A stretch of DNA of 27,628 bases, taken from the NCBI GenBank assembly GCA_021767245.1, contig JAASTO010000010.1, forward strand, positions 1-27,628, given 5' to 3'. The translations under genes were made by a program, and so were the position numbers. Below the pieces are notes generated by a model. That model searched no databases, was not told where the DNA came from, and was given only the letters and a program-made list of their open reading frames with translations. Source of the stretch: Balneolaceae bacterium. GTDB taxonomy: Bacteria; Bacteroidota; Rhodothermia; Balneolales; Balneolaceae. Positions 8,490 to 16,736 of the stretch are shown one piece after another (within the stretch, counting starts at the first letter, position 1; every line of letters starts with the position of its first letter).

Positions 8490-10199
8490 ATGGAAATGAT
8501 GAAACGTATCTCTCTGGTTTTTACTCTTTGTTTTTTGTTTGTTACAGCAAACGCTCAATCCCTGCAAACAGGGGTTAATTTTTATGAAGAAGGTAATTAT
8601 GAAGAAGCTTTACGCATCTTTGACTCCATTGAAGAGCCTACTTCCTACCTATTTGCCGGTAAATCATTTTTTGCATTAAATAACTACCTGAAAGCGAAAA
8701 AAGTTTTAGATAAAGTAGATAGTACAAACACTAGTTCTGAGATCTTTTACGAAGCTAAGTACACTAAAGCCTTAGCTGACTTTGAGCTTCAAAATTTTTC
8801 AGCTTCACTTGATGCACTGTACGAGATCAATGAATTTTCTACTCAGGGAAGTGTAAAACGTGATGCCTTTAATTTTTACCGGGATCTGCTTAATTACCTA
8901 ACCCTTGAACAAAGATTCGAGACTTTTAAAGAGGTATCCTACGATGAAATTCGTTTTGACCTGGTGGATGCCGCCATTGGAATAGTAGATTATCCTTCTG
9001 CTAAGTCACTGTTCACAGCTTACACCAATACAGTGCAGATTTCTGATTCCAGTAATTATGAAAATGTATTTAATGTATTAAAAGATTCGGCTTCTTACGT
9101 ACAACTATACAATCCAAACAAATACACCCAGGCACCTACCGGTTTATCTTACAATATTGGGGTCGCACTACCCGAATTTGATATGGAAGCGGATGAATTT
9201 GAGATCACTCAGCATTTATATTTTGGCATTCAATTAGCCGTTGAACGGTTTAACTCACAAAATAACCGTCAAAAAGCATTCCTTACCTATCGAAATACAA
9301 ATGCAGATGTAGAGAATGCCGCTTTTATCGCCAATGATCTGATATGGAATCATGGAGTCGATGCTATCATTGGTCCACTGTTCTCTGAAGTAGCATTAGA
9401 GCTTTCAAAATATGCTGAGATGTATGAAACCCCACTGCTTACTCCTTTGGCAAATTCGGATAACATCAACCTTGATCTTAACTACACTTTCCAACTAAAC
9501 CCTACCTTTGCTATTCAGGGACAAGAAATGGCTCGTTACGCGATCCAAACACTGCAATATGATACTCTGGCTGTCTTAGCAGAGAAAGGTTCTCTCGGCG
9601 AAGCCTCGGCTTATGCCTTTTTAGATGAGGTCAGGAATCTCGGAGGAGAAGTGGTTCGGTTCTATGTGGAAGACCTTGCCTCAGAAGGATATGATATCAG
9701 TGAATATGTTAAATATTTTGATCCTGAAGTTGATACTGTATTTAATTACAACATAGATGCCGTTTATGCTCCGTTTACCGGAAATATCGCACAAACTCTG
9801 ATGAGCTCTCTGATTACAAATCTTGAGGCAATGGGGAGTGAGATGTCCATATTAGGATCTGAAGAATGGGAAACTGCTAACATCAATTCCAGCCGACTTC
9901 CTGAAACGGATGTTTATTACACAAAATCATTTGAAATAGATTCCACCAACTCAATGGTGAATGACTTTGAAAGTGAATTTCGATTACGATTTGAGTCTCA
10001 ACCCAATCAGTTTGCCTACATTGGATATGACGCTGCTTCAGTTCTGCTTGAAAGCCTTCAAAGAGTTCAAAACCCTGAATACTTAAAAGAAGGTTTGAAA
10101 TCACTAAATAACTACAGAGGGCTTATTAACCGGGTAAGTTTTGAAGGTTCACGTATTAATCAAAATGTGAAGATCAAAAGACTTAACAACAGTAACTAA
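8490..10199 (+). CDS. Exported TPR + type 1 periplasmic-binding-fold protein
   Basis: About 569 residues. The N-terminus (MKRISLVFTLCFLFVTANAQS) is a Sec signal peptide with a likely cut after ANA. Residues about 25-150 are tetratricopeptide-like (NFYEEGNYEEALRIFDSI, then YLFAGKSFFALNNYLKAKKVLD). From about residue 210 the sequence has the form of a type 1 periplasmic-binding fold (GVALPEF..., IGPLFSEVALELSKYAE, TPLLTPLANSDNI, then a C-terminal IGYDAASVLLESL). This order resembles LpoA-type activators of peptidoglycan synthases and Leu/Ile/Val-type binding proteins. The LpoA comparison is architectural inference only. ATGs at 8490, 8496 and 8499 are all possible; the frame also opens at GTG 8475, but only the ATGs give a clean signal peptide. 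It lies 57 bases after guaA and ends convergent with mltG. Confidence 0.75.
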   Translation: MEMMKRISLVFTLCFLFVTANAQSLQTGVNFYEEGNYEEALRIFDSIEEPTSYLFAGKSFFALNNYLKAKKVLDKVDSTNTSSEIFYEAKYTKALADFELQNFSASLDALYEINEFSTQGSVKRDAFNFYRDLLNYLTLEQRFETFKEVSYDEIRFDLVDAAIGIVDYPSAKSLFTAYTNTVQISDSSNYENVFNVLKDSASYVQLYNPNKYTQAPTGLSYNIGVALPEFDMEADEFEITQHLYFGIQLAVERFNSQNNRQKAFLTYRNTNADVENAAFIANDLIWNHGVDAIIGPLFSEVALELSKYAEMYETPLLTPLANSDNINLDLNYTFQLNPTFAIQGQEMARYAIQTLQYDTLAVLAEKGSLGEASAYAFLDEVRNLGGEVVRFYVEDLASEGYDISEYVKYFDPEVDTVFNYNIDAVYAPFTGNIAQTLMSSLITNLEAMGSEMSILGSEEWETANINSSRLPETDVYYTKSFEIDSTNSMVNDFESEFRLRFESQPNQFAYIGYDAASVLLESLQRVQNPEYLKEGLKSLNNYRGLINRVSFEGSRINQNVKIKRLNNSN

Positions 10200-10229
10200 C
10201 CAAAAGCAATTCATACGTTAGTTTTCAGA

Positions 10230-11297
10230 TTAATTGCTTTGTAAAGCCTCTTGCTGCCGTTTTATACGGTATTGTTCCCTCAGCCAATTTCTCCATTTTT
10301 CACTTTCTCTCTGATGTTCTCTGAATGTTTTAGTGAACACATGGCCTCCTTCAGGATTGGCCACCATATATAGATAATCATGATCTTGTGGATACAAGGT
10401 AGCCTCGATGGTACTTAAACTGGGGTTCGTGATTGGACCAGGTGGTAACCCTTTGTTAACATAGGTATTAAATGGATGGTCAAATTCATAATCTTCAAAC
10501 AAAAGCCTTCTTCTCTCTCCCAATGCATAATTAACGGTAGGATCGGCCTGCAGTAACATTCCACGGTTCAAACGATTCCAATACAGACCACTTATCACAG
10601 GCTTTTCCTCACTGATCTTAGCTTCCCATTCTACAATAGATGCCAGGGTAACGATCTCATCCGGAGTGTAACCTAACTCCTGAAATCGACCTTCATGTTG
10701 ATCTATAACTCTTTTATCAAATTCTCTCAATATTTGATTGACAACTTCTTTTGGAGACCGGGTCCAGTAGGTTAAATATGTGTCCGGTAACATTCTGCCA
10801 AATAGCTGTTCTTTGGATAACTGTTTGGTATTTAGGAAGGCGGAATCAGAGAAAACGGCCATAAATTCCTCCTCTTCAAAATGTAACTTACTGGAAATTG
10901 ATTCGGATACACGTCTAATTGAAGTACCGGGAAGAATGGTAATTTCTACCGGATCCTGTATCCCCATTGTCATTTTAGAGAGAAAAGCATTATAACTCAG
11001 TGCTCCTTCAAATTTATAACTGCCTCTTTGATATTTTCGCCACCCAAGTAAGGTAGCAGCCCATCGCAGTTCGTCAGGTTGGTATTTTACTCCCACGGAA
11101 TCCAATTTCATTTCCAACTCATCCAAACCCGAAAGTTGAGTGAATGTGAGTTGGGATTCTACCGGGAATACTATAGCATCATTTCCCGACAACCTGCTAA
11201 GTCTTGAAGTCATTACCAATACTAAAACAATTAGAAATGCTACTATAGCGGTTATCAACTCCGCCCTGCTGATAGATGTTAGTTGCTGAATATTCAT
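10230..11297 (-). CDS. mltG: Endolytic murein transglycosylase MltG (YceG)
   Basis: This 355-residue protein has a single N-terminal membrane anchor (about residues 13-31). A LysM-like/YceG N-lobe follows, then the conserved catalytic core. The catalytic glutamate is E223 in TLASIVEWEAKI. The strings SGLYWNRLNRGMLLQADPTV, LPPGPITNPSLSTIEA and GGHVFTKTFREHQ are diagnostic. MltG cuts nascent glycan strands at the inner membrane and is thought to set their length or release them from synthases. It converges with the exported TPR/binding-fold gene across 30 bases. If that gene is a cell-wall synthase activator, the two would be functionally related neighbours. No other cell-division gene is adjacent. 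Confidence 0.95.
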   Translation of the reverse strand: MNIQQLTSISRAELITAIVAFLIVLVLVMTSRLSRLSGNDAIVFPVESQLTFTQLSGLDELEMKLDSVGVKYQPDELRWAATLLGWRKYQRGSYKFEGALSYNAFLSKMTMGIQDPVEITILPGTSIRRVSESISSKLHFEEEEFMAVFSDSAFLNTKQLSKEQLFGRMLPDTYLTYWTRSPKEVVNQILREFDKRVIDQHEGRFQELGYTPDEIVTLASIVEWEAKISEEKPVISGLYWNRLNRGMLLQADPTVNYALGERRRLLFEDYEFDHPFNTYVNKGLPPGPITNPSLSTIEATLYPQDHDYLYMVANPEGGHVFTKTFREHQRESEKWRNWLREQYRIKRQQEALQSN

Positions 11298-11343
11298 ACA
11301 GTAAGATAAGAAACAGTGAATATATTGATATAATCCATATTAA

Positions 11344-11478
11344 AGAAAATTAGGACTGATCTTATATACACAGAGTGCAACAAAAGTATTCAAGGGTCGT
11401 AAAGGTACGGGAAGAGCAAAAGAGCTTTTGGATGCTGCAAAAGCACCAAATGCCCTAAAGAAAAAACCCGGGTCTTGA
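11344..11478 (+). pseudogene. Possible 3' remnant of a small basic protein gene
   Basis: Between mltG and the barrel gene, one plus-strand frame is open from the stop at 11341 to TGA 11476-11478. It encodes 44 residues ending KGTGRAKELLDAAKAP-NALKKKPGS. The last ~30 residues are rich in Lys, Ala and Gly and look protein-like. There is no ATG or GTG, and the only TTG is deep inside, so it cannot be an intact gene as it stands. Its end runs into the left arm of the terminator at 11461-11494. It may be the tail of a decayed gene or simply a chance open frame. I do not recognise the family. Confidence 0.25.
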
Positions 11479-11498
11479 ACGATCCGGGTTTTTTATTA
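11461..11498 (-). terminator. Strong, bidirectional rho-independent terminator
   Basis: ACCCGGGTC (11466-11474) pairs with GATCCGGGT (11481-11489) around TTGAAC, with one G:T. The stem is flanked by A6 on the left and T6 on the right, so it works as a terminator on either strand. On the minus strand it ends the barrel gene whose stop is at 11523. On the plus strand it would stop any transcript running through the remnant at 11344-11478. Confidence 0.85.
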
Positions 11499-11522
11499 TA
11501 GATATTAGATTAGAACTTGTTC

Positions 11523-12791
11523 TTAAAATGTCGGATTTAAGCGGAGCCAAAAAACACTTTGCCCTCCTGCTCCTGAAATCGGTTTTGCAACCTCAAGCTT
11601 GATAAAACCTAATCCCAACCCCATGCCTACATTATGAGAGAGATCACCAAATGAAATATTGTAATGACCTAAGGGATCATCAGACATTTCTAATCCACTA
11701 TTATAATTGGAATAACCGGAATCCATAAAAATAGAGATCGTGGTGTTACTCAGATCCGGCCAACTATTACCGTGATCCCTGCTACTTCCAAATTCGAGTT
11801 CAAGGTTACTTAATAGCATTTGATTACCTTTCATCATTTTATAGCCAAAGGCTCTTAAGCTTCCAATACCTCCTAAAGCAAATTTTTTGTAATCAGGAGC
11901 TATCCCTGTAATACTACCGGCCATCAATCGCCATTTAAGCATGGTACTTTTATCCAGTCTAAGAAATGATTTGGCTTCTGCCTGATAGGAATTGTACCGA
12001 AAATCATTATTGAATCCTTCAATGTTTGCAAGTTCAGCTTTTGCTGAAAGTGTGGTTTGAAGGGCTGAGTTACTTCTGATTCCATATGGATTGAATGTAA
12101 CTCCAACTGTAAGATTCTGTTGCCCGATCTGATCAAACTGAGAATCAACGGCCGGGTTTGGCCTCCAGTCAGAATAGCGACTGAATATTGAGAACTCAGT
12201 TTGCTGTTCTAAGGTACTTACAGTTTGGTTGTTATAAGCGAGTCCTACCTCAACATTTCTCATTGGTTTCAACATGGTATAGAAACCAAACCCATCACTT
12301 TGCTGATAATCCATGTAATCGAAACCGGTGAAAAATGATGTAACAGAGTTTTCAAAAATTCCAGTACGCCAATAATCTTCAGTTGAAGTGGTTTGATATA
12401 ACTCACCACCTATCAGCCACCACTTACGATCATTTCCAATACTTTTTTCTGCACCCAGTGAATATTGAAGGTTTCCCAAGGCGGTAGAAAAGCCTACCAA
12501 TCCATGTAGATCAACATTTTCTACATTGAGGAAGTTGGAGTTATTCCAGCCCATTTTTTCTTCCTGATAACCAATAAATAATCCATCCACACGATTATAT
12601 CGCAGCATGGAATTCACTGGAAAAGCGGAATAAATTGGATTTTTAACGCCAAAATTACTCTCAGTGTAGAAGTCTTTGTCTAAACCTTCATACAGATCTA
12701 CTGAATAATGAAGTTTGTTCTCTAAATGCTGGGCATCAACGCTAATTGAATAGCTCAAAATTATGATAACTGCATAGTATATTACTTTCAT
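11523..12791 (-). CDS. Outer-membrane beta-barrel, Omp85/BamA-like C-terminal domain
   Basis: 422 residues with a signal peptide (MKVIYYAVIIILSYSISVDAQ) followed by alternating beta-strand sequence throughout. The segment at about residues 305-325, FALGGIGSLRAFGYKMMKGN, matches the lGG-x-x-S-[LV]-R-x-F/Y signature of the Omp85/surface-antigen barrel, and an NLELEFG strand follows. The C-terminus ends in Phe (LRLNPTF), as expected for a BAM recognition signal. There is no room for POTRA repeats, so it is a barrel alone or a distant relative. Its function (lipid, protein or hydrolase-product export) is unknown. The frame is open to ATG 12881 inside the HD gene, but only ATG 12791 gives a signal peptide. 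It is last in the probable minus-strand cluster and ends at the terminator 11461-11498. Confidence 0.75.
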   Translation of the reverse strand: MKVIYYAVIIILSYSISVDAQHLENKLHYSVDLYEGLDKDFYTESNFGVKNPIYSAFPVNSMLRYNRVDGLFIGYQEEKMGWNNSNFLNVENVDLHGLVGFSTALGNLQYSLGAEKSIGNDRKWWLIGGELYQTTSTEDYWRTGIFENSVTSFFTGFDYMDYQQSDGFGFYTMLKPMRNVEVGLAYNNQTVSTLEQQTEFSIFSRYSDWRPNPAVDSQFDQIGQQNLTVGVTFNPYGIRSNSALQTTLSAKAELANIEGFNNDFRYNSYQAEAKSFLRLDKSTMLKWRLMAGSITGIAPDYKKFALGGIGSLRAFGYKMMKGNQMLLSNLELEFGSSRDHGNSWPDLSNTTISIFMDSGYSNYNSGLEMSDDPLGHYNISFGDLSHNVGMGLGLGFIKLEVAKPISGAGGQSVFWLRLNPTF

Positions 12792-12864
12792 ATTATCTTG
12801 TATTGTTGATGTTTGTACCTCTCCGAATAAATAATACCCCTTTAGAATAATAAAAATCTCATAA

Positions 12865-13401
12865 TCATGCTTTAAAAACATTGATCAGGAACTGTATATG
12901 TTCCCTGAGCTCAACTCCTATTAATTCTGCTCCCTTCCTGATGTCTTCTCTCGGTACATTAGCAGCAAATTTTGAGTCTTTAAGCTTTTTAGTGACCGAT
13001 TTTACTTTCATGTCATCAAACGCATTGGGCCTCATCAATGATACTGCATTCATAAAACCGGAAAGTTCATCGCAGGCAAAAAGATAACGTTCAATCTCTG
13101 TTTCTGGATATTTACCGGTTCTTTCCGGAGCGTGAGCCTTTACAGCTTCTATCACCTCTTCAGCATATCCGTGTTCAGGTAAGATCTCATCAACAGCTTT
13201 GTTTGGATGTTCATCCGGGTACTTTTCCCAATCGATGTCATGTAATAACCCGGCCTCCCACCAGTGTTCAACCTCTTCTTGTGCCTTATCAAGATGGCGT
13301 GCATAAGCTTCCATTGCCTTTGCTACCATTTCACAATGGTTAATAAGGTTTTCATTCTCTATATACTGCTTCAGTAAATTGATTGAATCTTGTCTGTTCA
13401 T
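12865..13401 (-). CDS. HD-domain phosphohydrolase
   Basis: This 178-residue cytoplasmic protein carries the metal-binding set of the HD superfamily: H22 (NHCEMVA), H54-D55 (LLHDIDW), H65, H90 (VKAHAPE) and D111 (FACDELSGF). It resembles the small HDIG-type hydrolases often annotated as hydrolase or HAD-like in Bacteroidota. The substrate could be a nucleotide or other phosphoester and cannot be read from sequence. The gene starts two bases after the TM2 stop, so it is very likely cotranscribed. The barrel gene begins 73 bases after its stop. Confidence 0.85.
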   Translation of the reverse strand: MNRQDSINLLKQYIENENLINHCEMVAKAMEAYARHLDKAQEEVEHWWEAGLLHDIDWEKYPDEHPNKAVDEILPEHGYAEEVIEAVKAHAPERTGKYPETEIERYLFACDELSGFMNAVSLMRPNAFDDMKVKSVTKKLKDSKFAANVPREDIRKGAELIGVELREHIQFLINVFKA

Positions 13402-13403
13402 TT

Positions 13404-13748
13404 TTACTTTATATAAGAGTGGACTTCTTTAGCTATATTTCGGTTGTATTGAAAAGTAAGATCCTTATAATTGATCAGATCTACGATCGTACCTATCACA
13501 CAAAGACCTCCGGTTAGTATGTACAATATTCCCATTCCGACTTGATTCAGTATCAAACGATGTACTCCTGCTATTAAAAAGAAACCCAGCAGACAAGTAA
13601 TTAAGATGGTTTGAGGGTCTTTACGTCGGCTTCGATAAACATTTGAAAACTTTTCTGCTTCCTCTTCATTCATTTGATTCAGTATCTTACCCACATATAA
13701 GGATTCGTCACCTTCTAGTTCAGGTAAGTGATCTAATATATTAGCCAT
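13404..13748 (-). CDS. TM2-domain membrane protein
   Basis: This 114-residue protein has a cytoplasmic-looking acidic N-terminus (about 1-45) and then a TM2 domain: two helices joined by a short turn (ITCLLGFFLIAGVHRLIL and MGILYILTGGLCVIGTIVDL). The turn and second helix match the G-x-H-R-[FL] and GILYLLTGG-type signature of the family. Its role is not established. Its first eight bases overlap the end of the DUF2752 gene, so translation is probably coupled; DUF2752 and TM2 genes are frequent neighbours in Bacteroidota. Confidence 0.9.
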   Translation of the reverse strand: MANILDHLPELEGDESLYVGKILNQMNEEEAEKFSNVYRSRRKDPQTILITCLLGFFLIAGVHRLILNQVGMGILYILTGGLCVIGTIVDLINYKDLTFQYNRNIAKEVHSYIK

Positions 13749-14073
13749 GTTGTTCCTTTTTATCCATTAATTGAGATGTAATCATTTCTTTCCAGATATA
13801 TAAAATTCTTAAACCCAGAACAACGACTGCAAGTGGTCCGGCTAAATGAGATTCCATTGCAGCAGGAATATCTCCCCTGAAAGTATAAGCAATGGAGTGG
13901 CCCAAGCCTTCTCCAGGGCAATATTCAAACCCTATAAGATCAAACAAACATAAACTTTTCCCCACTGATTCAGGATTCATCAAGCCAAGCAGAAGAAGTC
14001 CGGCACCAAATATGACCCACTCCGAATGTCTGTGTATTTGTTTCAATATCATGTTTTTCCCTACGGATGACAT
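13741..14073 (-). CDS. DUF2752 membrane protein
   Basis: 110 residues with two or three hydrophobic segments. The signature F-x-x-C-P-G-x-G-L-G-H-S-I-A-Y-x-x-x-G-D followed by AAMESHLAGPLAVVVLG identifies DUF2752, a small membrane family of unknown function. The second cysteine of the common CPGCG motif is Glu here (CPGEG). Translation could start at M1 or at M8 (MILKQIHRHSEW). The gene begins 12 bases after the kinase stop and overlaps the TM2 gene by eight bases. Confidence 0.85.
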   Translation of the reverse strand: MSSVGKNMILKQIHRHSEWVIFGAGLLLLGLMNPESVGKSLCLFDLIGFEYCPGEGLGHSIAYTFRGDIPAAMESHLAGPLAVVVLGLRILYIWKEMITSQLMDKKEQHG

Positions 14074-14085
14074 TATGATATGTTT

Positions 14086-15243
14086 CTATTGAACTTTGTT
14101 TGTAGCATGTATTGGTAATTTTACAAAAAAACTGGTTCCAATGTCTTCTTCTGATTCAACCCAAACGTTTCCATTATGCCTGTTCACATACAATTGAACA
14201 ATATCCAAACCAAGACCGGTACCGGCCTCTCCTACGGTTCCATCCCTGGAATATTTCACGTCACTTTCAAACAGATCATTTTGCATGGATTCCGGAATAC
14301 CAATACCCGTATCTTTTACTTCTATCAGTACAAATTGATCGTTATCTGTAAGATGTACCGATACTGTAACTTCACCTTTCGAGGGTGTAAACTTTAGTGC
14401 ATTTGAAACTAAGTTATTCAGGGCGATCTCGATCTTATTCCTATCCACTTCCAATTGAAGATCATCCGGTTCAACATTATAAGTCAGTTCAATATTTTTC
14501 AATGTTGATTTGGCCTTATTCATGGATACAACCTGTTCTATAACATCTCTGAGTTCTACATATTTAAGATTTAAAGATTCAGATTCCTCTTTTTTACTCT
14601 CCCTATCAAGTACTTCCTTTACCATATTCAGGAGGTTGTTGCCACTATTTTCAATGACTGAAAGCATGTGCTTACGATCTTCTGAAGACAATTCGTCAGT
14701 GTCTCTCATGAGTTTGACCAGCCCAATTATTCCTGTTAGAGGATTTTTAATATCATGGCTTACCATTCTAACCAGGTCATCTTTCTTTTTGTTGAGCCGG
14801 CTCAATTCGATCTCACGGTCTTTCAAAATTTGAATACGCTCATTCAACTCATTTTGAAGTTTACGTATTTTCAAGTGGGTGTCAATTCTGGCCAGCGTCT
14901 CTTCTTTTTGAAAGGGTTTGGTGATGTAATCCACCCCACCATATTTAAACGCCTGAATTTTATCGTCAGTCTCGGTTAAAGCGCTCAAAAAGATGACAGG
15001 TATATCTTCGAGCCCATCCTCCGATTTGATCTTTTTTACCGCTTCAAAACCATCCAGTTCAGGCATCATAATATCCATAAGTATAAGATCAGGCTGATGC
15101 TCTTTAGCTAGCTGAATGGCTTCCCTCCCGTTCTGTGCCTCAATGTGATCGTAGCCCCCATTATCCAGAACGTGCGATAACAGTTTAAGGTTAAGCTTGG
15201 TATCATCTACAATAAGAATAAGACTGTCTCTGTTTCTGCGCAT
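14086..15243 (-). CDS. Hybrid response-regulator/histidine kinase (REC-HisKA-HATPase)
   Basis: This 385-residue cytoplasmic protein has no membrane segment. An N-terminal receiver domain (about 5-125) has D13/D14, the phosphoacceptor D57 (ILMDIMMPELDG) and K109. A coiled linker (125-155) leads to HisKA with the phosphohistidine H163 in VSHDIKNPLTGI. The HATPase_c domain shows the N-box (ALNNLVSNALKF), DTGIGIP and GTGLGLDIV. A receiver ahead of the kinase core makes it a relay or cytoplasmic input node, probably controlled by phosphorylation from another kinase. No DNA-binding output gene is adjacent. DUF2752, TM2, HD and barrel genes follow closely on the same strand. Confidence 0.93.
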   Translation of the reverse strand: MRRNRDSLILIVDDTKLNLKLLSHVLDNGGYDHIEAQNGREAIQLAKEHQPDLILMDIMMPELDGFEAVKKIKSEDGLEDIPVIFLSALTETDDKIQAFKYGGVDYITKPFQKEETLARIDTHLKIRKLQNELNERIQILKDREIELSRLNKKKDDLVRMVSHDIKNPLTGIIGLVKLMRDTDELSSEDRKHMLSVIENSGNNLLNMVKEVLDRESKKEESESLNLKYVELRDVIEQVVSMNKAKSTLKNIELTYNVEPDDLQLEVDRNKIEIALNNLVSNALKFTPSKGEVTVSVHLTDNDQFVLIEVKDTGIGIPESMQNDLFESDVKYSRDGTVGEAGTGLGLDIVQLYVNRHNGNVWVESEEDIGTSFFVKLPIHATNKVQ

Positions 15244-15302
15244 TCAGTCAGGTATTATTGATCTTTCGTAATAAAACGAGATCCGTAATTTAAATTCAGT
15301 GG

Positions 15303-15342
15303 AATAAAATAAAAAAGACATCCCAAATAAAGGAATGTCTTT
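15303..15342 (-). terminator. Rho-independent terminator after pspC
   Basis: On the minus strand AAAGACAT pairs with ATGTCTTT (15314-15321 with 15335-15342), extended by two G:C pairs past a bulge. The stem is followed by a T-rich tract running left from 15316. It ends the PspC gene and separates it from the kinase cluster, so the kinase needs its own promoter at about 15244-15300. Confidence 0.75.
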
Positions 15343-15382
15343 AAAGTTCTGTTAAAAGAACTAATTAGTTAAAACTCTCTGA

Positions 15383-16117
15383 TCAAAAATCAAAATCATC
15401 CATAAGTTCAATGGGTTCTTTGGGCATGGCAATAGCCAAACCAATGTATACCAATAAGCTGGCTCCCCATCCCATTATAAAAGCAGCTGCAAATATAAAG
15501 CGCACTACGGTAGAGCTAATACCAAAATATTTTGCCAAACCACCGCATACACCGGAGATCTTTTTATCAGACCTTGATTTCATTAATTTTTTGGAGTGAC
15601 GGTATCCATAAGAATCCAATGAATACTGAGAAGATGACGTTGAGGCTTTATCATGGTCTCTATCCAATGCATTATTCAAACGGGACCCTGAACTCGTGCC
15701 ACTATCCTCTGATCCATGTATGTCTCCGTAACTTTCTTTCGTAGAGTGTTGATACGATTTTTTTCGAGCTTTTTTGATCTTTTTAGCTCTCTTGCGGTCA
15801 CCTACTAAAAAACCAAAACCAACAAGTGTAATAAGCGCTCCGCCAATCAATGGAAGTACCGAAGAACCTATTAAACCTTCTGTTAAACCTGATAAGAACT
15901 CCCCAGTAGGTAGTCCTATCGTTTGAATGATGAAAGTAAAGGCTAAAAAGATCATCACCATGCCGGAAATAGTGGCAATGTTCCATATACTTTTACCGGT
16001 ATCCTTTTCTTCTTCCTTAAGAAACTCCTGCATGGTGGAATTCAACTCAAATTCGTCAAATTCAAGAGTTGCAGTGCCCGTTTTGGATGTTGCCTTTTGT
16101 TTTGTCTTTTCTGCCAT
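15383..16117 (-). CDS. PspC-domain membrane protein
   Basis: 244 residues. A charged N-terminus comes first, then two helices (about 46-65 and 85-104), a basic Lys/Arg and Ser-rich linker (105-165), and a C-terminal PspC domain: MKSRSDKKISGVCGGLAKYF then a helix ending YIGLAIAMPKEP. PspC proteins sense envelope stress in the phage-shock response or act as anti-sigma-like membrane regulators. No pspA, pspB or sigma factor is nearby, so the function is inferred from the domain only. The gene lies 42 bases after the 5-formyl-THF cyclo-ligase stop, with AAAGGGA just before the ATG, and ends at a terminator. Confidence 0.88.
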   Translation of the reverse strand: MAEKTKQKATSKTGTATLEFDEFELNSTMQEFLKEEEKDTGKSIWNIATISGMVMIFLAFTFIIQTIGLPTGEFLSGLTEGLIGSSVLPLIGGALITLVGFGFLVGDRKRAKKIKKARKKSYQHSTKESYGDIHGSEDSGTSSGSRLNNALDRDHDKASTSSSQYSLDSYGYRHSKKLMKSRSDKKISGVCGGLAKYFGISSTVVRFIFAAAFIMGWGASLLVYIGLAIAMPKEPIELMDDFDF

Positions 16118-16159
16118 AATTGTCCCTTTGTAGCCTGCTACGATAAGAATGTAATAATG

Positions 16160-16735
16160 TTACGGGAAAATGACTTCCCTATCGGTTATAATTGCATCTA
16201 ATTTTTCATCAAATGATTCAGTTGGAATATCATCAAAGAGAAATTCATGAAAGATGATACCAACTTTAAATGCCTTACTTTCTTTTAAGAACCGGTCATA
16301 AAACCCTTTACCGTAACCTAATCGATTACCATTTCTGTCAGCTGCTGCCATTGGAATGAGTATAATATCCAGTTTAGAGATATCAAATTCATTGATCATG
16401 GTAGGTTCCTTGACTCCCCATTCATTTTTTTTTAGAATGTCTTTGCAAGGCAGTAAAGAATGCGTTAGAGTTCCATCTTCAAAATTGGTGACCGGAACAA
16501 TGAGTTGCCTTCCAGAATTTAAAACATCATCGATAAGGGAATCTGTTGCCACTTCATTTCTATCATTCATGGAAACATAGCAGTGTACCGCATTCGCATT
16601 CTGAAACTCGGTTAACTGCCTGACTTTTTTAGTGATTTTTTCCGATTTCTCCTGCCAGGCATTGAAGTCAAGTTTTTGCCTTTGGCTCAGCACCTGTTTT
16701 CTAAGGTCAGATTTTTGTTTCCTTAGTTCTGGCAT
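16160..16735 (-). CDS. 5-formyltetrahydrofolate cyclo-ligase
   Basis: This 191-residue enzyme converts 5-formyl-THF to 5,10-methenyl-THF with ATP, returning stored folate to the active pool. The family signature RLGYGKGFYDRFL is at 138-150. Further conserved strings are VHCYVSMNDRNEVATD near 50-65, EWGVKEP near 105-111 and LDIILIPMAAAD near 122-133. Length is normal (E. coli YgfA is 182 residues). One base separates its ATG from the bshC stop, so the two genes are surely cotranscribed. The link with gcvH in this window is only thematic (one-carbon folate metabolism). Confidence 0.95.
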   Translation of the reverse strand: MPELRKQKSDLRKQVLSQRQKLDFNAWQEKSEKITKKVRQLTEFQNANAVHCYVSMNDRNEVATDSLIDDVLNSGRQLIVPVTNFEDGTLTHSLLPCKDILKKNEWGVKEPTMINEFDISKLDIILIPMAAADRNGNRLGYGKGFYDRFLKESKAFKVGIIFHEFLFDDIPTESFDEKLDAIITDREVIFP

Positions 16736-16736
16736 A

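Noticed and set aside
12792..12881. Longer N-terminus for the outer-membrane barrel
   Set aside because: It would bury the signal peptide 30 residues inside the protein and overlap the HD gene.
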